A DNA stretch of 64,000 nt from Pontibacter indicus (GCF_900156345.1 NZ_FTPP01000003.1:62001-126000); one strand, 5' to 3'; shown: positions 26,514 to 34,987, counted from the first letter of the stretch. The notes: generated from the sequence alone by a model not told the origin. A program made the numbers and translations.

Positions 26514-27268
26514 CAAAACTTACCGGCTCTCCCCTCCTGCTTGCCCTGCTTCTGGCCCTTTGCCTAAGCAGTTGCCACGCCTGCCAGGCACAGCAAGCCA
26601 CCGTTGCAACACAGCAGAAAGGCTATACCTACAAAAAGCCTTCGTCGGGAGGCACAGGCAAGGTATACATGGGCCGTGAGATTGCCGCCATCATGTCGGC
26701 GACCGGGGGCAACTGGCTGGACCGCGACACCCGGCAGGAAGAAGAGAACTCGACCAAAATTCTGCAATACCTGCAACTAAAGCCAACCGATGTGGTAGCA
26801 GACATTGGCGCAGGCACAGGGTTCTATACCTTTCAGATAGCCCCTCTGGTGCCGCAGGGCAAGGTATACGCCGTGGAGGTGCAGGATCGGTTTGTGGAGC
26901 AGTTGCAAGACCGAAAAAAGAAAGAAGAGACTCCGCATGTAGAAATAGTAAAGGGCAGTTCTAAAAGCATCCACCTGCCTGCGCAGTCCGCGGACGTTGC
27001 ACTGATGGTGGATGTGTACCATGAACTCGAGTTTCCAAAGGAAGTGCTGCAGGATATTCACCAGACCCTGAAGCCGGACGGCCGCTTGATTTTGCTTGAG
27101 TACAAAGCAGAAGACCCGAACGTGAAAATTCGGGCTTTGCATAAGATGAGTGCAGCGCAAATAAAAAAAGAGCTGCAGGCAAGCGGCTTTACATTAGAGC
27201 GCAGTGAGACCGATCTGCCTTTGCAACACGTCATGGTTTTCAGGAAATCCGGTATGGAAAGAGAATAA
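26510..27268 (+). CDS. Class I SAM-dependent methyltransferase with a lipoprotein-like signal
   Basis: A 252-residue protein. Residues from about 80 onward form a Rossmann methyltransferase: motif I VVADIGAGTGFYTFQIAPLV, motif II KVYAVEVQD, an acidic motif DVALMVDVYHEL and post-motif RLILLEYKAED. The N-terminus (MTKLTGSPLLLALLLALCLSSCHAC) is a signal peptide with a lipobox, so the protein seems to be exported, although SAM is a cytoplasmic cofactor. Similar signal-bearing methyltransferases occur in other bacteria. The start is fixed by the 4-bp overlap with the gene before it. Substrate unknown. Confidence 0.82.
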   Translation: MTKLTGSPLLLALLLALCLSSCHACQAQQATVATQQKGYTYKKPSSGGTGKVYMGREIAAIMSATGGNWLDRDTRQEEENSTKILQYLQLKPTDVVADIGAGTGFYTFQIAPLVPQGKVYAVEVQDRFVEQLQDRKKKEETPHVEIVKGSSKSIHLPAQSADVALMVDVYHELEFPKEVLQDIHQTLKPDGRLILLEYKAEDPNVKIRALHKMSAAQIKKELQASGFTLERSETDLPLQHVMVFRKSGMERE

Positions 27269-27349
27269 AATACATATTTTCAAGCTGTTACACCATCCTA
27301 CCCGTAACAACTCACGTAGTAGTATGTATACCTGCTAAAATTGTAGTTT

Positions 27350-27589
27350 ATGCATACCACCACATTCAAATTTGAAGAGGGGAGTCCGTATGTGGGGAGC
27401 CACCGCCCCATCGGGCTGGAAATCCATGAACGGTTGATGTGGCAAGTCAGGCGTTTGCACCGGGAGGACATGCAAAAAGCCGGCTGGGAGCTGATCATCT
27501 ACACACCTATACCTGCCTATTTGGACAAGCCCGCCACGATTGAAGTGTACTGGGATTACGATAACCCTGACGAACCCTGCAGTGATTAA
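27350..27589 (+). CDS. Small hypothetical protein
   Basis: A 79-residue protein (MHTTTFKFEEGSPYVGSHRPIGLEIHERLMWQVRRLH...) rich in aromatic and acidic residues. It starts 80 bp after the methyltransferase and overlaps the next gene by 8 bp. Nothing recognised. Confidence 0.55.
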   Translation: MHTTTFKFEEGSPYVGSHRPIGLEIHERLMWQVRRLHREDMQKAGWELIIYTPIPAYLDKPATIEVYWDYDNPDEPCSD

Positions 27590-27875
27590 TAAAGCATCTA
27601 CACCCGAATACCCTTACCAGAACCCAAGTCTCAGCTTCTTCAACACCCACACCCTGGCTGGAAGACTGGAGATGATATGGGCGCATGGCACCTTTCTGGC
27701 TGAACGGGGCCGCCGTGGCTACCGCATCCAGCTCTACGACATGGGCGATTTCTTTGCCGAAGTGTGGAGTAACCCCGAATCCCACATTATCGGGTTGATC
27801 AGGGGACTGGGATCCAAGCGTGCCCTGGAGCCCTACACAAACAAGATCAACTTGCTGGACATGATGTTCTGGTAA
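27582..27875 (+). CDS. Small hypothetical protein, GTG start
   Basis: A 97-residue protein whose GTG overlaps the stop of the upstream gene (gtgattaa), a common coupled arrangement. The conserved-looking core is SLSFFNTHTLAGRLEMIWAHGTFLAERGRRGYRIQLYDMGDFFAEVWSNP. No known domain is visible. An in-frame TTG further upstream would require a long overlap and is less likely. Confidence 0.55.
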   Translation: MINKASTPEYPYQNPSLSFFNTHTLAGRLEMIWAHGTFLAERGRRGYRIQLYDMGDFFAEVWSNPESHIIGLIRGLGSKRALEPYTNKINLLDMMFW

Positions 27876-27898
27876 GGATTTATACCTTAATTTGGGGC

Positions 27899-28201
27899 GT
27901 GAACTCTGTCAAGCTCAGCGCCTATTCCCGCCTTTACGCCTTCTCGGATTACCGCAGCATGAAAACGGCCCTGCCCTACATGCGCCAGGTGGTGCTCGCC
28001 AAAGCCCTGACCGAAGTGGAGGAGGCTGATGCCCGGCGCGTGGTCATGCGTGTGCCAGGCAGTGGATTCCAGAATTACCTCCAGCCACTCGGTGGCCGGC
28101 AAACCAAAACGACAGGTATAGCTTCGCTTATCACGGCCCTTCAGTTACTCTACAAGCAAAACGGCTTCTCGGCCAGGTATATCGTGGTAGAGCGCAGCTA
28201 A
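27899..28201 (+). CDS. Small hypothetical protein, GTG start
   Basis: A 100-residue protein (VNSVKLSAYSRLYAFSDYRSMKTALPYMRQVV...) that follows the previous gene by 23 bp, so three small unknown genes are probably co-transcribed. It is basic in its second half (GGRQTKTTGIASLITALQLLYKQNGF). An internal ATG at 27959 is an alternative start. Confidence 0.5.
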   Translation: MNSVKLSAYSRLYAFSDYRSMKTALPYMRQVVLAKALTEVEEADARRVVMRVPGSGFQNYLQPLGGRQTKTTGIASLITALQLLYKQNGFSARYIVVERS

Positions 28202-28431
28202 AGCCTACTTCAGTTGTGTTAAGATTATCCTGTGTCGGACGAGTTGCTGGCAGGTTGAGCAGCTCGCCGTGTGGCGTCCTATCCTATTCTGGCAACTCGC
28301 CACATATCACCCTATCTATCTCTATACCAGCGGTATAACACTGAATATTTTGCCCTCAGGTATAAACATTTGAAATAACAGCCGGTTGAGCTTAGTAGAA
28401 TAATATAACGCTCACTTAAAAAAACAAAAAC

Positions 28432-29442
28432 ATGAAGAAAACAGTAACTACCTCCATTTTCAGGAACAAGTTGGGTGCGCTGGCTATTCTGCTGGCTATC
28501 GTCTTCTCCTTTTCGGCCTGCGACAGACAGGACGACGTGCAACCGGAGACCGACCTGCTCTCCGCTTCGGAAGACATGCTGACCGTGCTGCAGAAAACCG
28601 ACCTAATGAAGGGCAAAGCACAGCCAGCCGCCCGAAAGCAAAACGAACGCAAGCCCACCTTCAGCACCTTGCTGGTTGCCTTGGCCAAAACCGCACTTAC
28701 GTCTACAGTGGCTAAAAATGACCTGACGCTGTTTGCCCCGTCTGATGAGGCGTTTGCCAAGCTGGGTCTATACCCCAACAACATCGGCAGTGTGCCGAAC
28801 CTGCGGGAGATTCTGCTCTACCATGCCGTAGAAGGGAAAGTGTATGCTGCTGACCTGACGGCAGGCTATCTGCCTACGCTCAACGGTGCGGCCGTTAACA
28901 TCACCCTGAACGGAGGTGTGCAGGTAAACGGTGCTGATGTGCTGCTTGCCGATGCCCGCGCCTTGAATGGCGTGATTCATGTGATTGACGAAGTGCTGAT
29001 GCCGCCAACCCTTAACCTGGTAGACCTGGCCCTGAGCTTCGATCCGGAGTTCTCGATTCTGGTGCAGGCAGTTGTTAAAGCGGACCTGGCTGCCACACTG
29101 GCTACCGGCGGCCCATATACCGTGTTTGCCCCAACCAACGAAGCATTTATGGCTGCTTTAGGAGAACTTGGATTTGCCAGCCTGGATGATGTGCCTGAGA
29201 GCGTCCTCAGACAGATTCTGCTATACCATGTGGTGGAAGGCCGTGTGTACTCAAGTGACCTGAGCTCCGGCGCAGTTGAGACCGTAAACGGGGATACGTT
29301 CTATGTCAACACGGGGAACCTGACCCTGACCGACACACAGGGCCGGGTTGCCAACCTTATACCTTCCCTGCTGAATGTGCAGGCCACAAACGGTGTCGTT
29401 CACGTCATCGACAAAGTGATACTGCCTAACCTGGGCAGCTAA
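28432..29442 (+). CDS. Lipoprotein with two fasciclin (FAS1) domains
   Basis: A 336-residue cell-surface lipoprotein. The signal ends in the lipobox FSFSAC followed by DRQDD. Two FAS1 repeats follow, about residues 70-190 and 195-335. Each has the H1 and H2 signatures: DLTLFAPSDEAFAKLG and LLYHAVEGKVYAADL with GVIHVIDEVLMPP in the first; PYTVFAPTNEAFMAAL and LLYHVVEGRVYSSDL with GVVHVIDKVILP in the second. FAS1 proteins usually mediate adhesion. The gene is monocistronic and ends at a bidirectional terminator. Confidence 0.92.
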   Translation: MKKTVTTSIFRNKLGALAILLAIVFSFSACDRQDDVQPETDLLSASEDMLTVLQKTDLMKGKAQPAARKQNERKPTFSTLLVALAKTALTSTVAKNDLTLFAPSDEAFAKLGLYPNNIGSVPNLREILLYHAVEGKVYAADLTAGYLPTLNGAAVNITLNGGVQVNGADVLLADARALNGVIHVIDEVLMPPTLNLVDLALSFDPEFSILVQAVVKADLAATLATGGPYTVFAPTNEAFMAALGELGFASLDDVPESVLRQILLYHVVEGRVYSSDLSSGAVETVNGDTFYVNTGNLTLTDTQGRVANLIPSLLNVQATNGVVHVIDKVILPNLGS

Positions 29443-29454
29443 GCACACAGACCG

Positions 29455-29510
29455 CCAAACAAAAGAGCAGGGACACTAATTTTCGTTGGTGCCCCTGCTC
29501 TTTTGTTTGG
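29455..29510. terminator. Bidirectional terminator
   Basis: 18-bp perfect arms (CCAAACAAAAGAGCAGGG at 29455-29472 and its complement at 29493-29510) between the convergent fasciclin and histidine kinase genes. A GGTATA copy overlaps the right edge. Confidence 0.85.
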
Positions 29511-29548
29511 TATACTTATGGCGCAGAGAATACGCTGCAAGCGCTTTT

Positions 29549-30763
29549 CTAAAAAATGATCGTGAAGGTAGTGCCCTCGCCCACCACGCTGCTTACCTCA
29601 ATTTTCCCTTGCACATTGTCCACCATTCTTTTCACGATGTAAAGCCCGACACCGCTGCCCTCCACATGGTCGTGGGCCCGCTTGAACATCGTAAACACAC
29701 TGTCCTGCTTGTCGGGTGGTATACCTAGTCCGTTGTCCTGCACCGAAAGCCAGTCATTCCCATCACGTTTCTCTAACCGGACGGTGATATACGGTATTCG
29801 TTCGGGAGAGCGGTATTTGATGGCGTTGCTGATCAGGTTGCTGAGAATGCTTTTGAAATTCTTTAGCGTAAAGCCCGTCAAATGACAATCCGCAGCGATC
29901 ACCTCTATCTGTGCCCCGTTCTCCAGCACAAGACTCTGCAAGTCCTGCCTCACAGACTCCACCACTTGGTTCAGGTCAAGCACGGCAGACTCTGCATCGG
30001 GTCCGGTTTTATCGATTTCTACAATGGCTGTCAGGTCCCGGATGGTGGTGGAGAAACGCTTGAGCGAGGTCTTCATCATGGCGGTAATCTGCTGGAGCTC
30101 CTCCCGATCCAGGTGCTCGTTCGAAACGGAAATAGAGAGTAACTCGATAAGCCCTGCAATATTGGCAACAGGCGATTTTAGGTCGTGAGAGGCCGTATAC
30201 ACGAAATTGTCGAGGTCGAAATTTGCGCTAGCGAGGCCCCTGTTTTCTTTCTGCAGCTCTGCCGTGAACGTGTTGCTGCGCTCCAGCAAGTCCATGCTCT
30301 CCAGATGGAAGGCGATCAGCTCGGCAAACAGCTTAAACATGTTGATCACCTTCGGGTTATTCACCAGCGCCGGCCTGGAGTCGATGGCACAGAGCGTTCC
30401 GAAAAAGTCGCCGTTTCTAAGAAAGACAGGTATAGAGATGTAGCTCTGGAGTCCGTAAATCCGTGGGGTATGGTGGTGCCTGTACACTGGATCCTCTGCC
30501 ACGTTGTCAATCACAATCGGTTGATGGTGCGCCCTTATTTCGTCGCAAAGGGTTGTTTTTATCTCTAGTTCACCGCCCGCTTCCAGGCCAAAGTTCACTT
30601 CGTCGCGCACGCTGCAGGCCAGCCATCTGTCTTCTGTTACGCGGGCTACCGCTGCAAACCCCATTCCGGTGGTCTGGCATATTACTTCGAGCATGGTGGG
30701 TATAATCTGAATCTGCCTGATGGCTTCCAGATCTTTTAATAGCTCGTCTTGGGTTTGAATCAT
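29549..30763 (-). CDS. GAF-domain sensor histidine kinase
   Basis: A 404-residue soluble kinase. Residues 15-165 form a GAF sensor domain (EVICQTTGMGFAAVARV, YISIPVFLRNGDFFGTLCAID). A coiled linker leads to the H-box FVYTASHDLKSPVANI with His near residue 192. The ATPase has N-box LSNLISNAIKYRS, G1 VQDNGLGIP, an F-box FTMFKRAH and G2 GSGVGLYIVKRMV. No membrane segment and no receiver are present, so it senses a cytoplasmic cue. No response regulator is adjacent. The catalytic half closely resembles the kinase at 55974-57107. Confidence 0.9.
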   Translation of the reverse strand: MIQTQDELLKDLEAIRQIQIIPTMLEVICQTTGMGFAAVARVTEDRWLACSVRDEVNFGLEAGGELEIKTTLCDEIRAHHQPIVIDNVAEDPVYRHHHTPRIYGLQSYISIPVFLRNGDFFGTLCAIDSRPALVNNPKVINMFKLFAELIAFHLESMDLLERSNTFTAELQKENRGLASANFDLDNFVYTASHDLKSPVANIAGLIELLSISVSNEHLDREELQQITAMMKTSLKRFSTTIRDLTAIVEIDKTGPDAESAVLDLNQVVESVRQDLQSLVLENGAQIEVIAADCHLTGFTLKNFKSILSNLISNAIKYRSPERIPYITVRLEKRDGNDWLSVQDNGLGIPPDKQDSVFTMFKRAHDHVEGSGVGLYIVKRMVDNVQGKIEVSSVVGEGTTFTIIF

Positions 30764-30959
30764 GTGGGAGGGTGGTGTTTCAGGGTCGCATCGTCATGCT
30801 ATCTGTAAGCTGTTGATCATTGTATGTTTAAATTTAATAAAAAAAGGTACAAAGATAAAATTCCTCTTGTTAAAGATGCCCGCCATACCTTTCCCGGCTT
30901 AGCAAGACATAATTGCCCGGCTGCCAGTGAGCAGAACAGCCAGGCAACATGTCATGCCC

Positions 30960-31463
30960 TTAGCGGGTAATCTGTCCCCGGATCTCGCCGTCAGGAAACT
31001 GAGCGCTGTGAATGTTCACATACCATTCCCCACCGAGCAGCTCGGCCTCCTGCGCTGCGGTGAGCGGCGGGGTGGATCTGATGATCGGGCTGTTGAAAGG
31101 GTTGGTACTGGAGTAAGGGTCGTTGCTGGTGCCAGGGTTAATCGGTATGGTAACCGGACCCGGCACACCTACGCCGCCTTTGTGAAAGTGCATGGCGGTT
31201 GGCGTGATTCCCTGAAAAGTGATCGTGTAGTTCATCACCTTGGTATCCATGTTATAAGTGCCCTTGAAAGTGCCCGTCGCCTGGGTCGTGACAGCCGGCA
31301 CCTCTTCGGCACCGGTCAGCGCCACTTCTTTCAGGGCCACAATCTCGTTGCCGGGTATCACGGTGGTATCATCATCGTCGTCGTCGTCACAGGCAGTCAT
31401 GATGCAGGTCAGGCTCAGCAGCGCGCCAAGCAGTAGTCCGGGATTGATTCGAAACGTTTTCAT
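30960..31463 (-). CDS. CHRD-domain lipoprotein
   Basis: A 167-residue lipoprotein with lipobox IMTAC followed by seven consecutive Asp residues. The rest is a CHRD domain: LTGAEEVPAVTTQATGTFKG, MNYTITFQGITPTAMHFHKG, GEWYVNIHSAQFPDGEIRGQI. CHRD is an Ig-like fold found in chordin and in many exported bacterial proteins. The Asp run is encoded by a GAT/GAC codon microsatellite (31366-31390) that could vary in length. The strongly acidic +2 region fits a surface-lipoprotein export signal. Confidence 0.88.
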   Translation of the reverse strand: MKTFRINPGLLLGALLSLTCIMTACDDDDDDDTTVIPGNEIVALKEVALTGAEEVPAVTTQATGTFKGTYNMDTKVMNYTITFQGITPTAMHFHKGGVGVPGPVTIPINPGTSNDPYSSTNPFNSPIIRSTPPLTAAQEAELLGGEWYVNIHSAQFPDGEIRGQITR

Positions 31464-31579
31464 CTTCATTAAAAAATTAAGGAACTTGATTCAAAATGTA
31501 AAAGCATAGAGATTCTTCCTGACGCAGCCTGAGGCTCGTCATCGCGTGGTGTAGTAAACTCCCGTAGAATTTGGTGATG

Positions 31580-32887
31580 TTATTTTAAGGTATAGCCGGC
31601 CGTAAAAAACACTCCTGCACTGGTGAGCTTCACTCGCCCTTCGCCAATACTTGCCAGCGGTATCTTAACGAAGGGCTGCGCTCCGATCGTGATGGCAGGA
31701 GACAGTTGACGCGTATAGCCTACAGACAGATTCTGTATCCCGAACCAGTGTCTGTTTTTGTTGGAGAACTCCCGGGTGTGCTCGTAAGAGTCCCTTCCAG
31801 GGTAGTAATAGGTATAGGTGTATGCTTCGTTCAGCATCAGGTAGCTGGATAGCCCGGCCTGCACCGAAAGTGTGTTTTTGCCCCAGCCCAGCACCTGGTA
31901 CTGCAGGTTGACAGGTATATCCAGCACCCGGCATTGGGCTGCGATTACATCCGGCAGCCGCTTGCCGTCCCAGTAGTCGGGGGAGGGTTTGTATTCTGCG
32001 GACGTGGCCTGGTAGCGTTTGTTCGCCCACACCGCGCCCGTCACGAGGCTCAGCCGACGGGTGATCGGCACACTCAGCAACACCCCCGCGTTGGCGCTCA
32101 CCGCATCCCGGTGCTTGAAGCGCACGGTGGTAATATCCGGTGCCACTACCAGCGTAACACCGACACTGCGCAGAAGCACCCGCTCCCGCTGCTTCATTGC
32201 CTGGTTGCTATCGGCAGGTATAGGCGCTTGTTCAGGTATAGGGAGTGTCGCTTCCTGCCGGGCTATACCTGCAACTGGCTTCGGCTCAAGCTGTCGCGTC
32301 ATGGGGATCACGGCCTCTACTGTTTGCAATGGCTCCTCTTCTCCGGCAAATCGGTTCGCAGGTATAGCAAGGGCAGTCAAAGCCGCGCGCTCAGGTATAG
32401 CGTGGTCCTCAGGTATAGGAGTTACAGGTATAGCATTGCGATCAGGTATAGCGTTGCGTTTCTGTACAGACTTTTCTGCAATGCGGTCGCCGGAACCTGG
32501 CTGCACGGCAGGGTATGGCGCAGTGGGTGAAGGTGGCTCCGGCAAGGTAGTAGACGCTGCCCCTTTGGCGTGATGTGATTCAGCAGCCACTTCTGATTCA
32601 GCAGCAAATCCTGGATTCTCTTTTCCTAGTTGTGCTGCAGGTATAGCAGCGGTTTCGGGAGGAGAAGCTTCTCTTTCCAGGAACATCCAGACAAGTCCTA
32701 CCGCTACCAGCAAGGCCAGCAGCGCACCGGGCAGATAGCGCTTTATACCTGCCCCGCCACCCTGCGCCCCGTCCAGTTTCCGCTCCATCGCCGCCCACGC
32801 CTCTTCGTCGAAGGGAGGGTCGTAGTGGTCGGCTGATTTCCTGAACAGGCGGTCCAGCTCCTCGTCAGACATATTGTTTGTGCTCAT
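31580..32887 (-). CDS. Membrane-anchored protein with an anti-sigma-like N-terminus and a C-terminal beta-barrel-like domain
   Basis: A 435-residue protein. Residues 1-45 (MSDEELDRLFRKSADHYDPPFDEEAWAAMERKL) resemble the cytoplasmic head of Bacteroidota anti-sigma-type proteins. A helix at about 50-69 (YLPGALLALLVAVGLVWMFL) crosses the inner membrane. Residues 75-225 are a low-complexity Pro/Ala/Ile linker. The C-terminal 200 residues have outer-membrane-barrel-like strands (VLLSVPITRRLSLVTGAVWANKRYQ, GIQNLSVGYTRQL, GVFFTAGYTLK). Its start overlaps the ECF sigma gene by 23 bp, so the pair is a likely regulator/partner unit. How a barrel-like domain works on an inner-membrane anchor is unclear. 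Confidence 0.75.
   Translation of the reverse strand: MSTNNMSDEELDRLFRKSADHYDPPFDEEAWAAMERKLDGAQGGGAGIKRYLPGALLALLVAVGLVWMFLEREASPPETAAIPAAQLGKENPGFAAESEVAAESHHAKGAASTTLPEPPSPTAPYPAVQPGSGDRIAEKSVQKRNAIPDRNAIPVTPIPEDHAIPERAALTALAIPANRFAGEEEPLQTVEAVIPMTRQLEPKPVAGIARQEATLPIPEQAPIPADSNQAMKQRERVLLRSVGVTLVVAPDITTVRFKHRDAVSANAGVLLSVPITRRLSLVTGAVWANKRYQATSAEYKPSPDYWDGKRLPDVIAAQCRVLDIPVNLQYQVLGWGKNTLSVQAGLSSYLMLNEAYTYTYYYPGRDSYEHTREFSNKNRHWFGIQNLSVGYTRQLSPAITIGAQPFVKIPLASIGEGRVKLTSAGVFFTAGYTLK
32215..32452. repeat. Dense cluster of the iterated GGTATAG motif inside a coding linker
   Basis: Eight copies lie within 238 bp, at about 32215, 32233, 32262, 32359, 32392, 32410, 32425 and 32443. All but the one at 32262 have the CAGGTATAG orientation on the plus strand. 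On the coding strand they are mostly read GCT-ATA-CCT or ATA-CCT, giving an AIP/IP-rich linker (NAIPDRNAIPVTPIPEDHAIP). Confidence 0.85.
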
Positions 32888-33431
32888 CGATTTTGCTCCT
32901 TTGTAATGCCTCCCGCAAATTTGCCCGCGCCTTGGCCAGGTTCGACTTCGACGTGCCCACAGCTATACCCAGCGTCTCGGCTATCTCCTCGTGGGTATAG
33001 CCGTCGATGGCGTACAGGTTAAAGACAGTCCGGTAGGCCGGCGATAGCTGCTGCACCAGGGCGATCAGGTACTCGTAGTTGAGCTGCTGCTCCACATCAA
33101 ACGGATCGGTGGCCGGCGCTGCCTGGTCGATGTCCTGCAGGTGATAGTTCTTCAGGTTGTGCCGGTAGTTGTCCAGGGCCGTGTTGATCATGATGCGCCG
33201 CAGCCAGCCTTTGAACGGCTTGGGCGGATGGTACTGATCCAGCCTGGTGAACACCTTCAGAAACCCGTCGTTCAGCACATCTTTCGCTTCTTCGGCATCC
33301 TGTGAGTAGCGGACACATACACTCATGGCGTAGCCGTAGAAGAGCCGGTAAAGCTCTCTCTGCGCCCCGCGGTCCTGTTTCAGACACTTGGGTAGCAACA
33401 CGTCCAATACTTCGCCTTCTGTTTTGCTCAC
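32865..33431 (-). CDS. ECF-type RNA polymerase sigma factor
   Basis: A 188-residue sigma-70 family protein. Region 2 is LYRLFYGYAMSVCVRYSQDAEEAKDVLNDGFLKVF followed by FKGWLRRIMINTALDNYR. Region 4 is LSPAYRTVFNLYAIDGYTHEEIAETLGIAVGTSKSNLAKARANL. The GTG (VSKTEGEVLDV) is chosen; an in-frame TTG 33 bp upstream reads VRDGGANSG and looks non-coding. It is co-transcribed with the anti-sigma-like membrane protein gene behind it, a common Bacteroidota pairing. Confidence 0.93.
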   Translation of the reverse strand: MSKTEGEVLDVLLPKCLKQDRGAQRELYRLFYGYAMSVCVRYSQDAEEAKDVLNDGFLKVFTRLDQYHPPKPFKGWLRRIMINTALDNYRHNLKNYHLQDIDQAAPATDPFDVEQQLNYEYLIALVQQLSPAYRTVFNLYAIDGYTHEEIAETLGIAVGTSKSNLAKARANLREALQRSKIDEHKQYV

Positions 33432-33608
33432 TGTTCCAGAATTTGCGCCCCCATCACGGACCAATTCTTAAAAGGGTTGCCTTGCGATGGAAAAAATCTG
33501 CACATCATTGCTCTATTTTACGTCTTCAACCATTTATGTATCAAGGCATAAGGCAGATAACCAAAGAACATCAGCAGGAGCAGGCAGGCTTATACCTTGG
33601 CAAAAAAA

Positions 33609-33636
33609 ATCCCTGCAGCTTTTCGACTGCAGGGAT
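33609..33636 (-). terminator. Rho-independent terminator of the small membrane protein gene
   Basis: Arms ATCCCTGCAG (33609-33618) and CTGCAGGGAT (33627-33636), followed on the minus strand by a T tract (complement of the A run at 33602-33609). Confidence 0.75.
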
Positions 33637-33689
33637 CGTGTGTTTGGGGCAGCTGGATGGCTTTAGCAGCTAATGCCGCGGGGCTATAC

Positions 33690-33953
33690 CTATAGGAAAG
33701 TAGCCCGCACCAGGGCAATGACGGCGACAAGCAAAAAGATGGTGTTGAGCACCGAGCTGGCATGCGCTTTCTTGGACACGGCGTAAAAGATCATGAACAG
33801 GCAGCCCAGGATGTTCATGCCCAGGTACTCGACCGACTGCCCGTGGGTGAACCCCATGCTGTTCAGGCTGAAGGCCGCCAGCGAAAAAAAAGCCCCTACC
33901 CAACCAATTGCCTCGCCCATGTATTTGCGTAGTATAGTCATCGTTTGTTCCAT
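33690..33953 (-). CDS. Small three-helix membrane protein (CBU_0592- or SemiSWEET-like)
   Basis: An 87-residue protein with three hydrophobic helices: AIGWVGAFFSLAAFSLNSMG, YLGMNILGCLFMIFYAVS and SVLNTIFLLVAVIALVRA. The spacing and the GWVGAF / LNxxG pattern resemble the CBU_0592 family and, more distantly, SemiSWEET sugar transporters. The ATG for MEQTMTILRKYMGE is preferred to an ATG 15 bp upstream. It is divergent from the LysR gene. Confidence 0.6.
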   Translation of the reverse strand: MEQTMTILRKYMGEAIGWVGAFFSLAAFSLNSMGFTHGQSVEYLGMNILGCLFMIFYAVSKKAHASSVLNTIFLLVAVIALVRATFL

Positions 33954-34043
33954 AGTAAATTGATACATGCAAAATAAACAGGTGGAAATGGGCTTAGAAA
34001 TGCTTTTATTCGCTTGACTAATGCAAAAAACAAATCACAGCAG

Positions 34044-34928
34044 ATGGAGCTACAGCAGATCAGGTATTTTTTGGCACTGGCACAGGAGCTGCACTTCTGG
34101 AACACGGCCGAGCGCATGTTCATCACGCAGTCTGCCCTCAGCCGGCAGATAAAGGCCCTGGAAAACGAACTGGGGGTGCAGTTGTTCGAGCGGAACAAGC
34201 GGAGCGTGAAGCTGACCGCGGCCGGTGCCTTTCTGCGCGACCAGTGGGCGCCGCTGCTCGACGAAATAAACCGGGTGCACCTGCAGGCGCGCAAAATACA
34301 CGAAGGCGCATTCGGCACGGTTCGGATCGGTTACCCTGGCTCGATCGCCTATGGCTTCATGCCGGACCTGATCACCGGTATTTCCAAGGCCCTGCCCGAG
34401 CTGAAGGTGGATTTAGTGGAGCCAACCGACATTAGCTTTGAGCAGTTGTTGCTCGGCTACCAGATGGATATGGCCTTTAGGCGTGACCCCGCCCAAAACC
34501 CCGCGCTGCAGTCGGAGTTCCTTTACTCGGAGCCTTATGCGCTGGTTGTGCCCCAAAGCCACCGCCTCACCGAGCAAAACTTCACCGGTATGCAGGACCT
34601 GCAGCATGAAAAGTTCATCCTCTCCAACCTGGCGCAAACGACCTACTATACCGCAGGGCTTCGTCAGATCTTCGAAGACTACCGCATCACGCCGGACGTG
34701 CGCATCGAAACCGACTTCGGGGGCATGGTGCTGGGGCTGGTATCCAAGGGGCTGGGCGTGACCATTCTGCCTTACTCCTACTCGTTCAGCGACCTCCCCG
34801 CTGTTCGCTTCATCAGGTTGCCCTACAAAACGAACCTGTATGTGACCTGGCGCAGAAACGACAACAGCCCGGTGCTCAAAAACATCCTGAAACTGGTGTC
34901 GGAGTCCGCTAAAAACTACATGAACTGA
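34044..34928 (+). CDS. LysR-family transcriptional regulator
   Basis: A 294-residue regulator with the LysR N-terminal helix-turn-helix (MELQQIRYFLALAQELHFWNTAERMFITQSALSRQIKALENELGVQLFER, residues 1-50). A periplasmic-binding-like effector domain follows (about 88-294, beginning FGTVRIGYPGSIAYGFMP). The ATG matches the family start. It lies upstream of the TonB-receptor operon, in the same direction but separated from it by a promoter with its own operators, and divergent from the small membrane protein gene, which is a classic LysR target position. The inducer is unknown. Confidence 0.93.
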   Translation: MELQQIRYFLALAQELHFWNTAERMFITQSALSRQIKALENELGVQLFERNKRSVKLTAAGAFLRDQWAPLLDEINRVHLQARKIHEGAFGTVRIGYPGSIAYGFMPDLITGISKALPELKVDLVEPTDISFEQLLLGYQMDMAFRRDPAQNPALQSEFLYSEPYALVVPQSHRLTEQNFTGMQDLQHEKFILSNLAQTTYYTAGLRQIFEDYRITPDVRIETDFGGMVLGLVSKGLGVTILPYSYSFSDLPAVRFIRLPYKTNLYVTWRRNDNSPVLKNILKLVSESAKNYMN

Positions 34929-34987
34929 TAAAATTAATTGTTACAACAAGCTTGACCTATAACCTTTTAATACACTTTATTTATCTG

